Part shown: one piece after another, positions 1 to 11,430 of the stretch
Layout: each line of letters starts with the position of its first letter
Numbering within the stretch: position 1 is the first letter of the stretch
DNA from: Temnothorax longispinosus
Taxonomy: Eukaryota; Arthropoda; Insecta; Hymenoptera; Formicidae
Reading direction: 5' to 3'
Assembly: GCF_030848805.1 (NCBI RefSeq)
Contig: NC_092364.1
Span: forward strand, 11,867,650-11,931,649
DNA: 64,000 nt
The notes under the pieces: model-generated
The model's database searches: none
What the model saw: the letters and a program-made list of their open reading frames with translations, nothing else
What the model was told of the DNA's origin: nothing
Program-made: the position numbers and the translations under genes

Positions 1-570
1 ACATTTTCTTCTGTGTGTGTATGTGTGATGTTAGTGACAATAGTTTTTTTGCACGTTTACATTTCTTTTGCAGATTTTTTACACGCTTAATTTTCACGAG
101 TGTAATGTCAAATACAGACAAGATTTTTGTTTATCTGCTATAAGCGTTATTTTAAATGTAAGATTTTAATAATCAAATGTTTTTAATAATCAAACATTTT
201 CAAACTACAAGCGAGGGACAAGCAATATCATCTACAGCATGTATCCTTAAAATAAAATAACGCGTCTAATTAAATAATTATACGCTAGTGGTTAGTGCTG
301 CTAGAAAAGATCGTAGTATTTTAAGACTACATTGCTGTAGATGATATTGCTTGTCCCTCGCTTGCAGTTTGAAAATGTTTGATTATTAAAAACGTTTGAT
401 TATTAAAATCTTGCATTCAAAATAACGCTTATAACAGATAAACAAAAATCTTGTCTGTATTTGGTATCACACTTGTGAAAATTAAGCGTGTAAAAAATCT
501 GCAAAAAAATATAAACGTGCAAAAAAACTATTGTCGATAACATTACACATACACACACAGAAGAAAATGT
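1..570. repeat. Foldback element with long terminal inverted repeats
   Basis: Bases 1-238 and 334-570 are inverted copies of each other (about 237 bp per arm, a few mismatches) around a 95-bp centre. The outer tips are ACATTTTCTTCTGTGTG on the left and its complement ending at 570. There is no ORF inside, so this is a non-autonomous foldback or MITE-like element. The window starts at the left tip, so a target-site duplication cannot be checked. Confidence 0.85.
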
Positions 571-1231
571 AGATAATTGATTTCTTTATTATTATTACAA
601 TAATTTAAATATTGAAATTATTTTATACCATATGCTTTCTAATACTTATATGTATATAATTAATAACAATATATTAATAACAAATAATAAATTAAGGGCG
701 TATTCAGGTTTGAAAGGTCTTAAAAATAAGTATTTTTCATACATAGGAATTTTTTATAGGGAAACAAAGAAAGCGAATAACGTTAAACTTTGCATGTTTT
801 TTAACCTTATTTTAAGAATATATTTTTATTTTTTAACTAAGAAAAATGCTCTTCTTTTCTATGTTATATCCTGATCACTAGAAGGTGTAAATGACAGACA
901 GAGTAAATGATTCTAGCTGTTCTATAGGTATCAGAAACCCAAGAACAAAAAATTTTCTTATTCAGAATAAGTGTGGCTATTGTCTGAACTAGAATAAACA
1001 TATATTATACGTTTATTAGTTTTTTCTTTTAATAAATATTAACAAAATTTTGAAAAAAGTTATAATATTTTTAATAATATAAGAGAAATAAGACCGTTTT
1101 ATGTGACCGTTATACAATCAATCAATATTAAATAAGCCGTGTACGATCCGAGTTTGGATCTTAATAACCTAATAATATTTTTTGTGTATTACACGTATAT
1201 TTTTTTCAAAGCGCGACGAATAATAGAAGAC
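571..1231. other. AT-rich stretch without recognisable gene
   Basis: Strongly AT-rich. A short 80-codon open frame at 632-874 has AT-driven composition and no recognisable domain, so I do not call it a gene. Confidence 0.6.
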
Positions 1232-1726
1232 ATGGAGGAAGATGTAAGAAGAAGAAGAGAAAAGAAAGAAAGAGAGAAGGAGCAGAAAGAAGAGAAAGAA
1301 AATAGAGAGAAAGAGCAAAGGAAGAAAAGAAGAATAATATGGAGGAAAGTAAGAGGAGAAGGTCCGAGGGAAAGAAGAGAATTAGTGGAGATTATAATGG
1401 AAAGAGTGACAGGAAGAATAATCCCGGTAAGAGGAGTAATAGAGGCAATGGGAGCGGACAAAAAAGAACTGATGTTTATGGAGCTGGAGGAAGAAGAGGA
1501 TAAGGAAGAGATAATTGAAAAAAGCGAGGAAATATGGAGGAGATGGGAAGTGGGGGTAGATGAGGAACTGTCAATGGAAGAGAGGGCGTATAGACACAAG
1601 CTGGTAATTAAAGCAAGAGAGGAAAGAGCGAAAGGAAGATCAGCTTTATTAACAAACAGAAGGCTGTGGATTGACGGGAAGGAGGTGAAATGGGACGAAG
1701 AGGGAGAGAGATGGAGGAGGATGTAA
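1232..1726 (+). pseudogene. Highly charged coiled-coil ORF, probable non-LTR retrotransposon ORF remnant
   Basis: The first ATG of this frame is at 1232, giving about 164 residues. The N-terminal 55 residues are almost all Arg, Lys and Glu and should form a charged helix. The C-terminal end, with LLTNRRLWIDGKEVKWDEE, resembles the charged ORFs that precede endonuclease/reverse transcriptase in hymenopteran LINEs; this is recalled similarity, not a search. No reverse transcriptase follows. The frame runs almost directly into a LINE-like 3' tail, so an internally deleted LINE copy is the best reading. The opposite-strand frame at 1189-1923 is a Ser/Leu-rich shadow. Confidence 0.45.
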
Positions 1727-2045
1727 ACCGACAAGGAAGAAACAAAGGAAGCAGTGAATGGAATCGGAAGGAATGAGAGGAAAGAAGTAGAGGAGGAAAA
1801 CGCGAGAGGAAAACCGGAAAGAAAAAGGAGGAAGGAACGGAAGAGAAAAGTCATAGGAAACAGTGGCATCTTGAATTGTATAGAGTCAATATAGACGATA
1901 TTCATTAGATTGTATAGAGTCAAAAGAGGCCAGGACAGGAGAGCAGAAGTTATATGTATATTTCTGTAAAGGTTTGGGAACGTTCCTCAAAAACGCCCTT
2001 TAAGGCCCCTTTGGGGCAAATAAAGTATCATTTGTAACTGTAACG
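1727..2045 (+). mobile_element. LINE-like 3' tail with polyadenylation signal
   Basis: Purine-rich non-coding sequence with a short direct repeat (TTGTATAGAGTCAA near 1877 and 1911). The hairpin-like GCCCTTTAAGGC..GGGGC stretch is followed by AATAAA at 2019-2024 and a terminal GTAACTGTAAC repeat. This fits a non-LTR retrotransposon 3' UTR ending near 2045. Confidence 0.4.
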
Positions 2046-2088
2046 TATATTTTTTTCAATCTTAATCATAGACCTAGGATAAAATTGC

Positions 2089-2240
2089 GCGCCGACTAAC
2101 TTGTCAGACTTACAACACAGCTCCTGTTAGAGTAGTAAAAATTCTTTACTATTATTTAAATCGATTTAATTAGAGGGGTGTGAGGGGATTTTATTAATCC
2201 AATAGGAGCTGTGTTGTAAGTCTGACAAGTTAGTCGGCGC
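2089..2240. repeat. MITE with perfect 37-bp terminal inverted repeats
   Basis: Bases 2089-2125 and 2204-2240 are perfect reverse complements (37 bp, starting GCGCCGACTAACTTGTCAGA). The 78-bp centre is AT-rich and non-coding. A small DNA-transposon derivative. Confidence 0.85.
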
Positions 2241-2273
2241 GTAGTTGATTAAAGTTGGAAAAATATGTAAATA

Positions 2274-4069
2274 CTAGCTGGTTACCCGGGCTTCGCCCGG
2301 GAGTCGTTTTTCTTGAAACGACTTCGTTTGTGTTTCAATATTCTTATTGTGAACAAACATAAGGAGTGTGTCGAGTGGTTGATTTAAAGACGGTAGTTTA
2401 ACTTTTTCTGCATGAATAACACATTCTAGATGCTTAAGTTTTAAACTTTTTTATTTGACAATGATCACATATTGCATCCATTTCCTCAATTATTACACTC
2501 GGATGAAATTGATATTCGTAATTTGAATCATAACTGCCTCTAATTTGAAATCGGACCGCATAAATGTTTTCGTGGATTAAACATGTCGTAACCGGTCTTT
2601 TTCTACTCGAGTTTCACACTATTGAGTCATTTCCGCTTTTCCGATATTTCACTTACCGATCAGCGACATCATCCCTTGGTTTACCCAGGCGTTTTTTCGG
2701 GAATTTTGAGATTGGTCGCTCGCGATGTACACAGAACCTCGATTTTTTAATTAAAAAACCAAGGAATAAAATCGGTAATCGGTAAGTAAAATATCGAGGT
2801 AATATCTCTTTAAGATTCGGTCAATTATTTCCCGAAAAATTGGAAAAATTTCGAATACTGGTTCCAATAAAGATCGGTAACGAAAAATTATACATTTTAC
2901 ATTACTCCCCGAAAAATTCTACCCCTGTTTCATATATAATTCTTTGAGATTCCGTCAATTATTTCCCGAAAAATTGAAGAAATTAAAAAAACTGGTTTCC
3001 AGAAGATCGGTAACGAAAAACTATACACCCCTTATAGCACTCCCCGGGAAATTTTACCCCTGTTTTATATACATTTCTTTAAGATTCAGTCAATTATTTC
3101 CCGAAAAATTGGAAAAATTTCGGATACCGGTAGAGATATCTCTACTATTATATAAAGGGGAAAAGTTTTTAGTGTTGTTCGGGGTAATCTTAGAAACTAT
3201 TGGAGCAATTTTGAAAGTATTGTATATGAAGTAGGGGTAGAATTTCCCGGGGAGTGCTATAGGGTGTATAGTTTTTTGTTACCGATCTTCTGGAAACCGG
3301 ATTTTCTAATTTCTTCAATTTTTCGGGAAATAATTGACGGAATTTCAAAGAATTGGGTATGAAACAGAGGTAAAATTTTCCGGGGAATGTTATAAAGTGT
3401 ATAATTTTTTGTTACCGATTTTTTTGAAAGCCGGTATAAAAATTTTTCCAATTTTTCGGGAATTAATTGACCGAATCGCAAAGAATTGTATATGAAGTAG
3501 GGGTGGAATATATTTTACGGGGAGCGCCATGATGTGTAGAGTTTTTGTTACCGATTTTTTTGGAAACCGGTTTTTTAATTTTTCCAATTTTTCGGGAAAT
3601 AATTGATTGAATCTCAAAGAATTATACATGAAGTAGGGGTAAAATTTCCCGGGAAGTACTATAAAGTGTACTATTTTTTGTTACCGATTTTTTTGAAAAC
3701 CGGTTCTAAATGACCGAATCTCAAAGAATTATACATAAAGTAGGGGTTGAATTTCCCGGAAAGTGCTATAAAGTATATAATTTTTCGTTACCGATCTTTT
3801 TGGAAACTGGTATCAAAAGTTTGACGAATTTTTCGGGAAATAATTGATCGAATTTTAAAGAATTGTATATAAAATCAGGAGTAGAATTTCCCGGGGAGTG
3901 CTATAAACTGTATAGTTTTTTGTTACCGATCTTTGTGGGAACTGGTGTTTTTTTGGAAATTGGTTACGAAATTTTCCAGAGAGGGAGAGAGAGAGAGAAA
4001 AAGAGAAAGAGACTATTTGCGTGTCTTATTACATATGTCCTCCGGGGCGAAGCCCGGGTAACCAGCTAG
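2274..4069. mobile_element. Helitron-related element with two inverted 3' ends
   Basis: The right tip has a GC hairpin (CGGGGCGAAGCCCGG) followed by TAACCAG and CTAG at 4066-4069, then T. This is the canonical Helitron 3' layout of hairpin plus CTRR next to T. The left tip is the same sequence inverted: CTAG at 2274-2277, preceded by A. The unit therefore sits between A and T, the Helitron target dinucleotide, but both ends are 3'-type. No Rep or helicase is present. The interior carries the repeat array described separately. Confidence 0.7.
2814..3960. repeat. ~135-bp tandem units, first direct then inverted
   Basis: Units start at about 2814, 2948 and 3083 on the plus strand, recognised by CAATTATTTCCCGAAAAATT and GATCGGTAACGAAAAA. 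From about 3228 the same unit runs in the opposite orientation for about five and a half more copies. The period is close to 135 bp, with one shortened unit near 3700. All short ORFs in this stretch are translations of the repeat. Related units occur at 33103-33420 and 40530-40640. Confidence 0.85.
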
Positions 4070-4355
4070 TATATAAAAGTAGTATATAAAAAATATTAGG
4101 CTACTATAAAATCTAAGCTCAGATCGTAAATGGTTTATTTAATATTGATTAATAATATTTTTGATAAAAAGGCCGCCTCTGTATTCCACGTTTTTCAGAC
4201 CGAATGGTGAGTTTCCTAAGAGATCTTTTTAATATATCAACATTAATTGAACAAATTTACAGATATGGATCAATTGGTCTATGTTTCTGATACTTTGAAT
4301 CAGTAAACTCACCATACGGTACGGAGAACGTGTAACTTAATTTCTGTAACTACCG

Positions 4356-4384
4356 CTGAAGATGGCTCAAAACTGAGCCGAAAC
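4356..4384 (+). ncRNA. Hammerhead-ribozyme-like core, Penelope-type
   Basis: The order is CTGAAGA (matching the CUGANGA core), then stem GGCTC / loop AAAACT / stem GAGCC, then GAAAC. This is the catalytic-core order of a hammerhead ribozyme, which Penelope-like retroelements are known to carry. Stems I and III and the cleavage triplet are not convincingly resolved, so this may be a degenerate copy. Confidence 0.4.
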
Positions 4385-5103
4385 GTACGGATCGATGTAA
4401 TGTATCAAAACGACGAATAAATCACTTATTTCTGATATTACGCACTGTGATCTGCGTCTGACCCTCATAGCCTTCTCCTATTTTAATCTCGAGGGTCCTC
4501 ATATTACTTTATTTATTATTTTGACTTTTCTTTGATAAAATTTTATTATGTTCTTTGAAGGAGTATAAATTCTTCTTTCGAGTACATAGCACATGATAAA
4601 GACTCTTTCTAAAATTTGTACATTTTAAGACTATTATCAAAAAAATATTCTTTCTTAAAAACAACCGTTATTTACTAAAAAAAAAAAAAAAAGTAAATTG
4701 AGTAATCGCTTTTTTAAGCAGCACAATTGATATTTTTCTGTATGCATGTACACACGTATGTACATACGTACGCACAAAAAAATGTTCTATGTTGTTAGAA
4801 AATTTTATTTCTATTTAAAAAAAAGGAGAGAAACTATCATCGCTTAGGACAGGGGCCCGGCGTTACGCGCCGCTCGTGCGTAATCATCGCCGCTTGTAGT
4901 AAACAACTGCCCGCGCGCCGACCGCGGGGCGGCCGCATTTCGCCGCGCGCTTGGATTTGGCGGAGGGCGGGCTAATACGGCGATTTTTAATCATTAATAA
5001 CTCGTCAACTATTGCGAAAATTGCAAAATAGTACATGACTTTTCGACTCAGTTTGGCTCGCTCTATCTAAATATGAAAAAAGTACCAAGAATTCAGAGGC
5101 ACC

Positions 5104-5106
<3 letters not shown>

Positions 5107-5147
<41 letters not shown>
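5107..5147. repeat. (TA)n microsatellite
   Basis: About 20 uninterrupted TA dinucleotides directly after CACCCTG. Confidence 0.95.
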
Positions 5148-5150
<3 letters not shown>

Positions 5151-5720
5151 AATTGGCTATTTTGACGACATCAAAAAATTGGATATTTTATTGCATACGT
5201 AGGTTTACATTAACACTCTGACGTATACATCATTTATATTTTTGCGATAAAATGTACTGGCACGTATGTATAAGGAAATAATTATAGATTGGCTAGTATG
5301 ACGACAGTACAAAACTATGTACAATAATACATTACGTGGCTAATATGACGACACTAATATTTTCCGTAAAACGATTATTTTGACAACATTTCTATACATT
5401 TCCGATTATTCTGTAATACACAATTAAGACTTTAGACAATAAACATGAATAAGGAGTTAAATATAAAGAATTAGGAACAGAGAATTACTTTTGATTAAAG
5501 TGATATTCTTTTGATTGCGTGCATTAAGCAAGTAAATTATTGTAAGTTACTACAAAATCCCGTTTACACGAAGGAAAATCCCGTTTACGCAAAGAAATTA
5601 TCAGAAGTAACGCTCGCGTAAACGTAGTATATGTTACGTTGATATATCAGATTTCTTAATTTTTAAAAACGTTAGGTTAGGTTAGGTTATATTCAACGGT
5701 TTAAAAATTGTTTATAATAT

Positions 5721-6220
5721 NNNNNNNNNNNNNNNNNNNNNNNNNNNNNNNNNNNNNNNNNNNNNNNNNNNNNNNNNNNNNNNNNNNNNNNNNNNNNNNN
5801 NNNNNNNNNNNNNNNNNNNNNNNNNNNNNNNNNNNNNNNNNNNNNNNNNNNNNNNNNNNNNNNNNNNNNNNNNNNNNNNNNNNNNNNNNNNNNNNNNNNN
5901 NNNNNNNNNNNNNNNNNNNNNNNNNNNNNNNNNNNNNNNNNNNNNNNNNNNNNNNNNNNNNNNNNNNNNNNNNNNNNNNNNNNNNNNNNNNNNNNNNNNN
6001 NNNNNNNNNNNNNNNNNNNNNNNNNNNNNNNNNNNNNNNNNNNNNNNNNNNNNNNNNNNNNNNNNNNNNNNNNNNNNNNNNNNNNNNNNNNNNNNNNNNN
6101 NNNNNNNNNNNNNNNNNNNNNNNNNNNNNNNNNNNNNNNNNNNNNNNNNNNNNNNNNNNNNNNNNNNNNNNNNNNNNNNNNNNNNNNNNNNNNNNNNNNN
6201 NNNNNNNNNNNNNNNNNNNN
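5721..6220. other. Assembly gap (500 N)
   Basis: Exactly 500 N bases, probably a scaffold gap of conventional size. Base composition switches from AT-rich to strongly GC-rich across it. Confidence 0.99.
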
Positions 6221-6259
6221 AAACCAAATGAATGACAAAATAAAATCAATATTTTATAT

Positions 6260-8163
6260 AAGTTGTGACGTGACAAATGTCGCGTCTCGCGCCTCAGACG
6301 GGAGCTCGGCCGAGGGAGGCGTCAGGGATGGTGCTTCCGCCCGGGGCGGGCGGAGAGCGAGCGCCTTAGGTTAGGAATAAAATCTTTTAGCGAACTTACA
6401 GGTGGCGAGTGCGGAGCAGAGGGCCGGAAACACGGGAAATGTAACGGCGTATGCCGCACCGGGGGACTTGCGGGTGGACAGCCGGAAACTTCCGAGGACA
6501 GGCGGCCGGCGGGCGCGTCACGCTGGGGCCCACAGCCGGAGCAACAAGGGGCCTGTCAAGGCACGCGTAGCCCTCACGATCGCCCGGCAGCCGTACACGG
6601 AGGACCCGGAATGGGGGACGCCTCGACGAAGGTGTCCCCGCCGAGGAACGGGAACCAAAACCGGTATCCCGCCACCGGTCGACGAGCCTGGGCCCGGACA
6701 GCCTGGCCGTCGAGAAACCGGGCGATGAGTCGCGGCCTGGACAGCCGGTCTCATGAAGGCGAACCGAAACTACCGCCGGCGGACGAAGAGCGGCCGCGGA
6801 GGGCGCCCTCGGAAGGCGCGACGATCGCCTAGAGGGACCGGTGGCGTGCCAGGGCGCAGCACCTACTAGGGCTAGTAACATCGGCGCGCGGGTCCGCGCG
6901 GGCCCCGCGTGATCCCGCCAGGCCGGAGACCCGCCACTGTCGTGCGAGCCACCAACGGAGCACTATCCAGCCCTGTGAACCATCGACGAGCTGCCGGAAC
7001 GAGCGTTCTTGTAAGGCCACTGCTCAGCCCTCGTCAAGTAAGACTGTCGCGATATCGAGATCCTCCCGGGGGTCGCGTCGTGCCGCGTGAAATGGTGATT
7101 CGCTGTAGTGTCGTGCGTTGAATGTCGCGGAGATCGAAGGAAATACCGCGGGAGGGATCGGACCGGGAGAAATAGTCGCCATTGCCCGTCTCGGGGGATT
7201 CGAGAGCATGGTCGCCGACAGTCAGCGTGCGGGTTAAGATTGTCGTGTTCGTTCGTCTTATTGTGCCGGACCGTAACGAGACGAGGGGAAGAGGCTGCAC
7301 GGATTCGCGTCGGGAAATCCGTCCGCGTGGTGAGAGCCGCGGGTAGCGCCGGGAGCTCTCAACCGACATCGCGTGATTGCGACGTGGCGCGGGGCGCCTA
7401 TGAGTTCGGCGTTTTCGGGACTCGCGTGATCGGGAGATCCGCGGTCATTCGGGACCGGCGGAATCGGGAGATTCGCGGTCGTTCGGGACTCGCGTAACCG
7501 GGAGGTTCGCGGTCATTTGGGGACTCGCGTGATCGGGCGATCCGCGGTCACTTCGGGGAGTTGCTCTCGCGCGTGCGAGAGCTTCACCATTATCGTTCCG
7601 GTTAGGTTGTGTTAAGTGTACGTAAGTTCGCGTTAATGGTAAGTACGCATTAATTGTAAGTGGATGTTCGTGCGTGTCGTCGGGGTTAACTTGTGAGGAA
7701 AGTCGAGCGTAGATTGAATCGCTTCGTGGCGTATAATTTGTCGCGGGTAATTGTAAACGAATTGTGTAGTTGTAAGAGAATAAATTCGAGCGTTTCGGCG
7801 CGAGTGAAGGCCCGGGTATTTTGCGTTCGATAGTCAGGGCCGAATTCGTGCGATTTATGCGAAAAATCTTCCGGGTGCGAAACGGATAGGAATTGCCGAG
7901 CAATTCGGCGACGGAATGAGTATCGCGCTCGTGGGGTGACACGGGACGCTACCTCGGATTCTACTAGTTCGCCGTGGAAAACGACTCCATCATTACTCCT
8001 GTTAACCGCTTGTTTAAATATATTTGTTTGCTATTGTTATTCGAGTGTTAATTGCGCTACGCCCTTTCTCCCTTTCCAGCCGCGATAAATCCAAGAAACT
8101 CACGCCTGAGAGAATTGCGATTTCGTATATCGTGGTGTGAGGAATCGCACCTGGCGCCCAACA
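6260..8163 (+). mobile_element. GC-rich LTR-like block ending in a primer-binding-site motif
   Basis: No protein domain is recognisable; the many overlapping ORFs on both strands reflect GC richness. At 8152-8163 TGGCGCCCAACA follows a CA-ending sequence, as a retroviral or Gypsy-type primer-binding site follows a 5' LTR. A similar motif occurs inverted at 58433-58444. No gag or pol follows before the AT-rich region at 8300, so this would be a 5' remnant. The left border is unknown because of the gap. Confidence 0.4.
7417..7556 (+). repeat. Four ~34-bp tandem units
   Basis: Four imperfect copies of a unit containing CGGGACTCGCGTGATCGGG and ending CGCGGTCAT, with period 34-35 bp, inside the LTR-like block. 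Confidence 0.85.
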
Positions 8164-9400
8164 TATCAAGACTCAGTCGAGCCTCCATCTGGGTTTCGGA
8201 GGAAATTATCGCGATTCGGGAATGATCACAGACAACGTTAGACCTCATTAGTAAGGAAAAGCGACGGCGCGCTCCGGCCCGGCTGGCGAGACCGGACGGA
8301 CATCGTCGTTGTCGTCACAAAATAAAGTTAATAATTTCTCGCAAATTAAATTCAGCGAATTGAAATGAAACAAACTTAACCATTTAATTGTGTAGATTAA
8401 ATTGACAAAAGAACCCCTAAAACTAAAACATTTTATAAAACACACGCACGCGCACACACAGGTAAATAAATTTAGTTTTTAGTTGGCGCTAAAATTGTTA
8501 CAATATTGTTTAAAGAATTATAAGTACATTCAAGATAAAAGTATCTTCATTTTACAATTTTATTAAATAACGCACGCAACAGATATGTTTTTAAATAAGA
8601 GATGTAAAAATAAATAAATTTTTGAAAAAATTATTTGTTGCGGTTAAATACACATAAATGTTCTTATTATAAAACTTTGCACACATGTAGGAGGGAGGGG
8701 GGTAAAAAGATGAATGGAAATAAAAATAATACTGCTTAGGTTTTTTCGAGATTTTTGGAGATACAAAGATTACGTCCACCACTGTTACTTAGGTTTACTT
8801 TACTGTTACTTTAGGTTACTTAGGTTGTTACTTAGGTTTTTTCGAGGTATACTTTGTTTTTTTTTTAGGTGAAGATACTACTGTTTAGGTTTTTTCGAGA
8901 TTTTTCAAGATACAAAGATTACGCGTCTACCACTTGTTACTTAGATTTTTTTAAGGTATAATACTACCACTGTTTTTTTTCGAGGTAACAACATATACAC
9001 TACTATGCGTGTACTTGGCGCCTTTCTTTACCTTTTTTTTTAAAAAAGGTAATTTTGTACAGATATCACGCCTTTTTGTAGTATTACGCATTGTATAAAC
9101 AGTATGTACAGGGTGTTATTTCAAGGTATAATACTACCACTTTGTTTTTTTCGAGGTAACAACATAATACATATGTACTACTATGCGTGTACTTGGCGCA
9201 TTTTTTTACCTTTTTTTGAAAAAGGTAATTTTGTACGGATATCACGCCTTTTTGTAGTGTTACGCATCTTAATCTTAACAGAAAAAAATTACACTTTATA
9301 AAGAAATGTGTCTGAAAAGTTGTAAATATATATATATATACACATTGCCGGACATTGCTTTTATGTAAAATATGCATGTATATTACGTTGCTTGTATAAA
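8164..9400. other. AT-rich region with a ~140-bp direct repeat
   Basis: No gene seen. 8955-9093 and 9125-9269 are diverged direct copies, each beginning GGTATAATACTACCACT and ending in GTAGTxTTACGCAT. CTTAGGTTTTTTCGAG recurs at 8740-8990. A short CA-rich tract is at 8440-8460. Confidence 0.7.
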
Positions 9401-10300
9401 TTATTTCTTACCAACTTTTTCCAAAAATAATATATAAATACCTTTAGCACCTGTAGGCCATCGTTTATTTTCTATAATTTTTCCATCATCAAATTCAATC
9501 CAAAATGTCCTTTCTCTACACATACTTGTATAATGACCATCTTCAATAGATGTACCCTGATGAAATATAGTATTCATTACTTTATACTGCTGTTTAGCTA
9601 TCGATATCTTAGTTGTTGATATGCCAGTTAAATTAAATGTTTGTGGTATTTTCACTAATTTATTATCCTGTGACGAGAAAAAAATTAAATGAATGATAAC
9701 TATTTCTTTCGTCAACGTTAATTCATTTCTAAATACTAGATTTTCTGCACAAAATTGGCATGTTTTTCCATATAACGGACCCCAATTTAAAAATGTATCC
9801 TTCAATAAATTATTAAGATTATAACTTTTCTTCTTCAAATTATTAATAGAAATTGGAACAACTATGTTATCAGTAATATTATCTTTTGTCGTATAACCAC
9901 ATGAGTTGCTAATGCACTTAGTAGTACGAGTAACTTGATGCCCGACCAAATTTCTTATGTAATTATATTTTGTGCAAATGGCAATAAGAATTTCAAGAGC
10001 GTCTCGTTTTGCTGGTTTTTCATCACCACGACTCGTAAAACGCTCTCCTAAATCTGTCCGTATCGCATCATCATTCAAATTAGGTAATCGTTTGTCATAT
10101 TTATGCGCTAATATATTTAAATCATCTTTATCAACTTTAAGCAACACTTTCCTAATAATACTTGACTGCAAGAAACATTGTATTACTGAATTTGCGTAGC
10201 ATGAAACTCCATCTTCATTTTGCAAAACAGGTATCGGCTCAACAGTACTTTTTCCAACTTGTTGATCTGACTCTTGACCGGCATTGATTATTTTCGACAA
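9401..10300 (-). pseudogene. USP-like (peptidase C19) domain of the Helitron-like element
   Basis: An open frame of 299 residues resembling a ubiquitin-specific protease. The Cys box EDGVSCYANSVIQCFLQ puts the nucleophile at Cys34 (usual box GNTCYxNS). The His box IEDGHYTSMC puts the general base at His256, followed by WIEFDD with Asp271/272. Cys pairs around CISNSC and CQFC sit in the middle, where USPs carry a zinc ribbon. The catalytic residues are all present. It lies directly after the helicase frame, which stops at 10325. Residues readable across that stop suggest it was fused to the helicase C terminus. Its expected role would be deubiquitination, in host defence evasion or polyprotein turnover; that role is inference. 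Confidence 0.7.
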
Positions 10301-10324
10301 TGTCCACGGAACATCTTTTACTTT

Positions 10325-11389
10325 TCAAAAACGTTTTTTCGAAATAGGAATCGTTTGTGCTTGCGGTAGAAATGTTCGTATTAGTCGATTATATTCGCTA
10401 ATAGCTCTTTCACTTACTTTTACAGCTGAAGGATCAAAGTTAATTAAATGCAATCCATCCAAAGACGGTAGTCGGGATAACGCAACATATGACTGAGCAC
10501 AACTAAATATAGAATTACCTATATCCATAACAGCGTTTTGCAAGGTTAATCCTTGACTTTTATGAATGGTTATGCCATAACTGAGAGTTATGGGAAATTG
10601 TTTTCTGATAACATATGCTTTCTCCATTACTTTAAACTTGACACTTACTCTTTCAATACAATACTCCAAACCAGACAGTAAAAGAAGTTTAATCTTTTCT
10701 ACACAATCGGTAGATATATCCCGCACAACAGAAATAACTGTAGCAATTGTACCATTTACCAGGCCCAAAGTGACATCAATATTGCGTCTTATCATAACTT
10801 TCGCTCCAATTTTAATTGTAATTTGTTTCAAAAGCCCAGCTGTATTGGTATCATCGTCTTCATTATCCGTCAATCGCTTTTGTACCTTTCGTTTAATATA
10901 ATTATCACAGTCAAGCGTATCTTGAGCAATTAATAATATTTCTTTCGAAGCAATACGACTTAGCATTGCAGTGTTAAGAACATCGCACAAATAACGAGTA
11001 GGCAGTAAACAAACAGTGTTAGGCGGCAAATTATCAAGATAATTACACAATTCGTATAATCTTTCATCGAAAGACTGACCTTTCAATAATATTCTTTTTT
11101 TCTCGAGAATCTCAGAATCAGAAGTTGTCAATAAACCAATACGAACTCTCGAGAGTAATTCACGATAAGCTGTATCTCCTTGCTGACGCATATTGATCGT
11201 CAATTCATCATATTGAAATTTTTGCCACAACCATTCCTCAGGAGTAGTCCCCACACTGCCAATATATTTATTAAATTCTGCTTTTGATAGTGGAACAAAG
11301 ATAAAATTTTCACGTACAGGAGGATTGAAGCAGATCTCCAAATAAAAAAACATGCTTTCCACCAAAGAAATCGTCATCCATGGTATCAA
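10325..11389 (-). pseudogene. Helitron Pif1-like helicase, C-terminal part
   Basis: This 354-residue frame covers the second half of an SF1 Pif1-type helicase. It has FDERLYELCNYLDNLP and IGAKVMIRRNIDVTLGLVNG, then the C-terminal motifs FPITLSYGITIHKSQGLTLQ and AQSYVALSR. The family unwinds DNA during rolling-circle transposition. The N-terminal helicase half is in a different frame at 11431-11817. The 40-base join still encodes expected residues in shifted frames, so the split comes from small indels rather than a large deletion. It ends at 10325 directly before the USP domain. Confidence 0.8.
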
Positions 11390-11430
11390 ATATTTGACAT
11401 AGTCGTAAATGTATATACATGAAAGTTAAA

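Larger units (their letters stand above)
4070..5720. other. Intergenic AT-rich sequence with repeat remnants
   Basis: No gene seen. It holds a Penelope-type tail near 4290-4450, a GC-rich patch at 4850-4980 and a CACCCTGTA transposon-like tip next to a TA microsatellite at 5107-5147. The phrase GGCTAxTxTGACGACA recurs at about 5155, 5292 and 5337. TTAGG is repeated three times at 5672-5690. Confidence 0.6.

Noticed and set aside
1189..1923. 244-residue minus-strand ORF rich in Ser and Leu
   Set aside because: Antisense of the charged LINE-type ORF; composition follows from purine-rich sequence.
5693..6276. Several open frames of 170-190 residues on both strands
   Set aside because: They are translations of the N gap.
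6396..7942. Many Arg/Pro-rich ORFs on both strands
   Set aside because: GC-rich LTR-like block with overlapping frames on both strands, no domain and internal tandem repeats.
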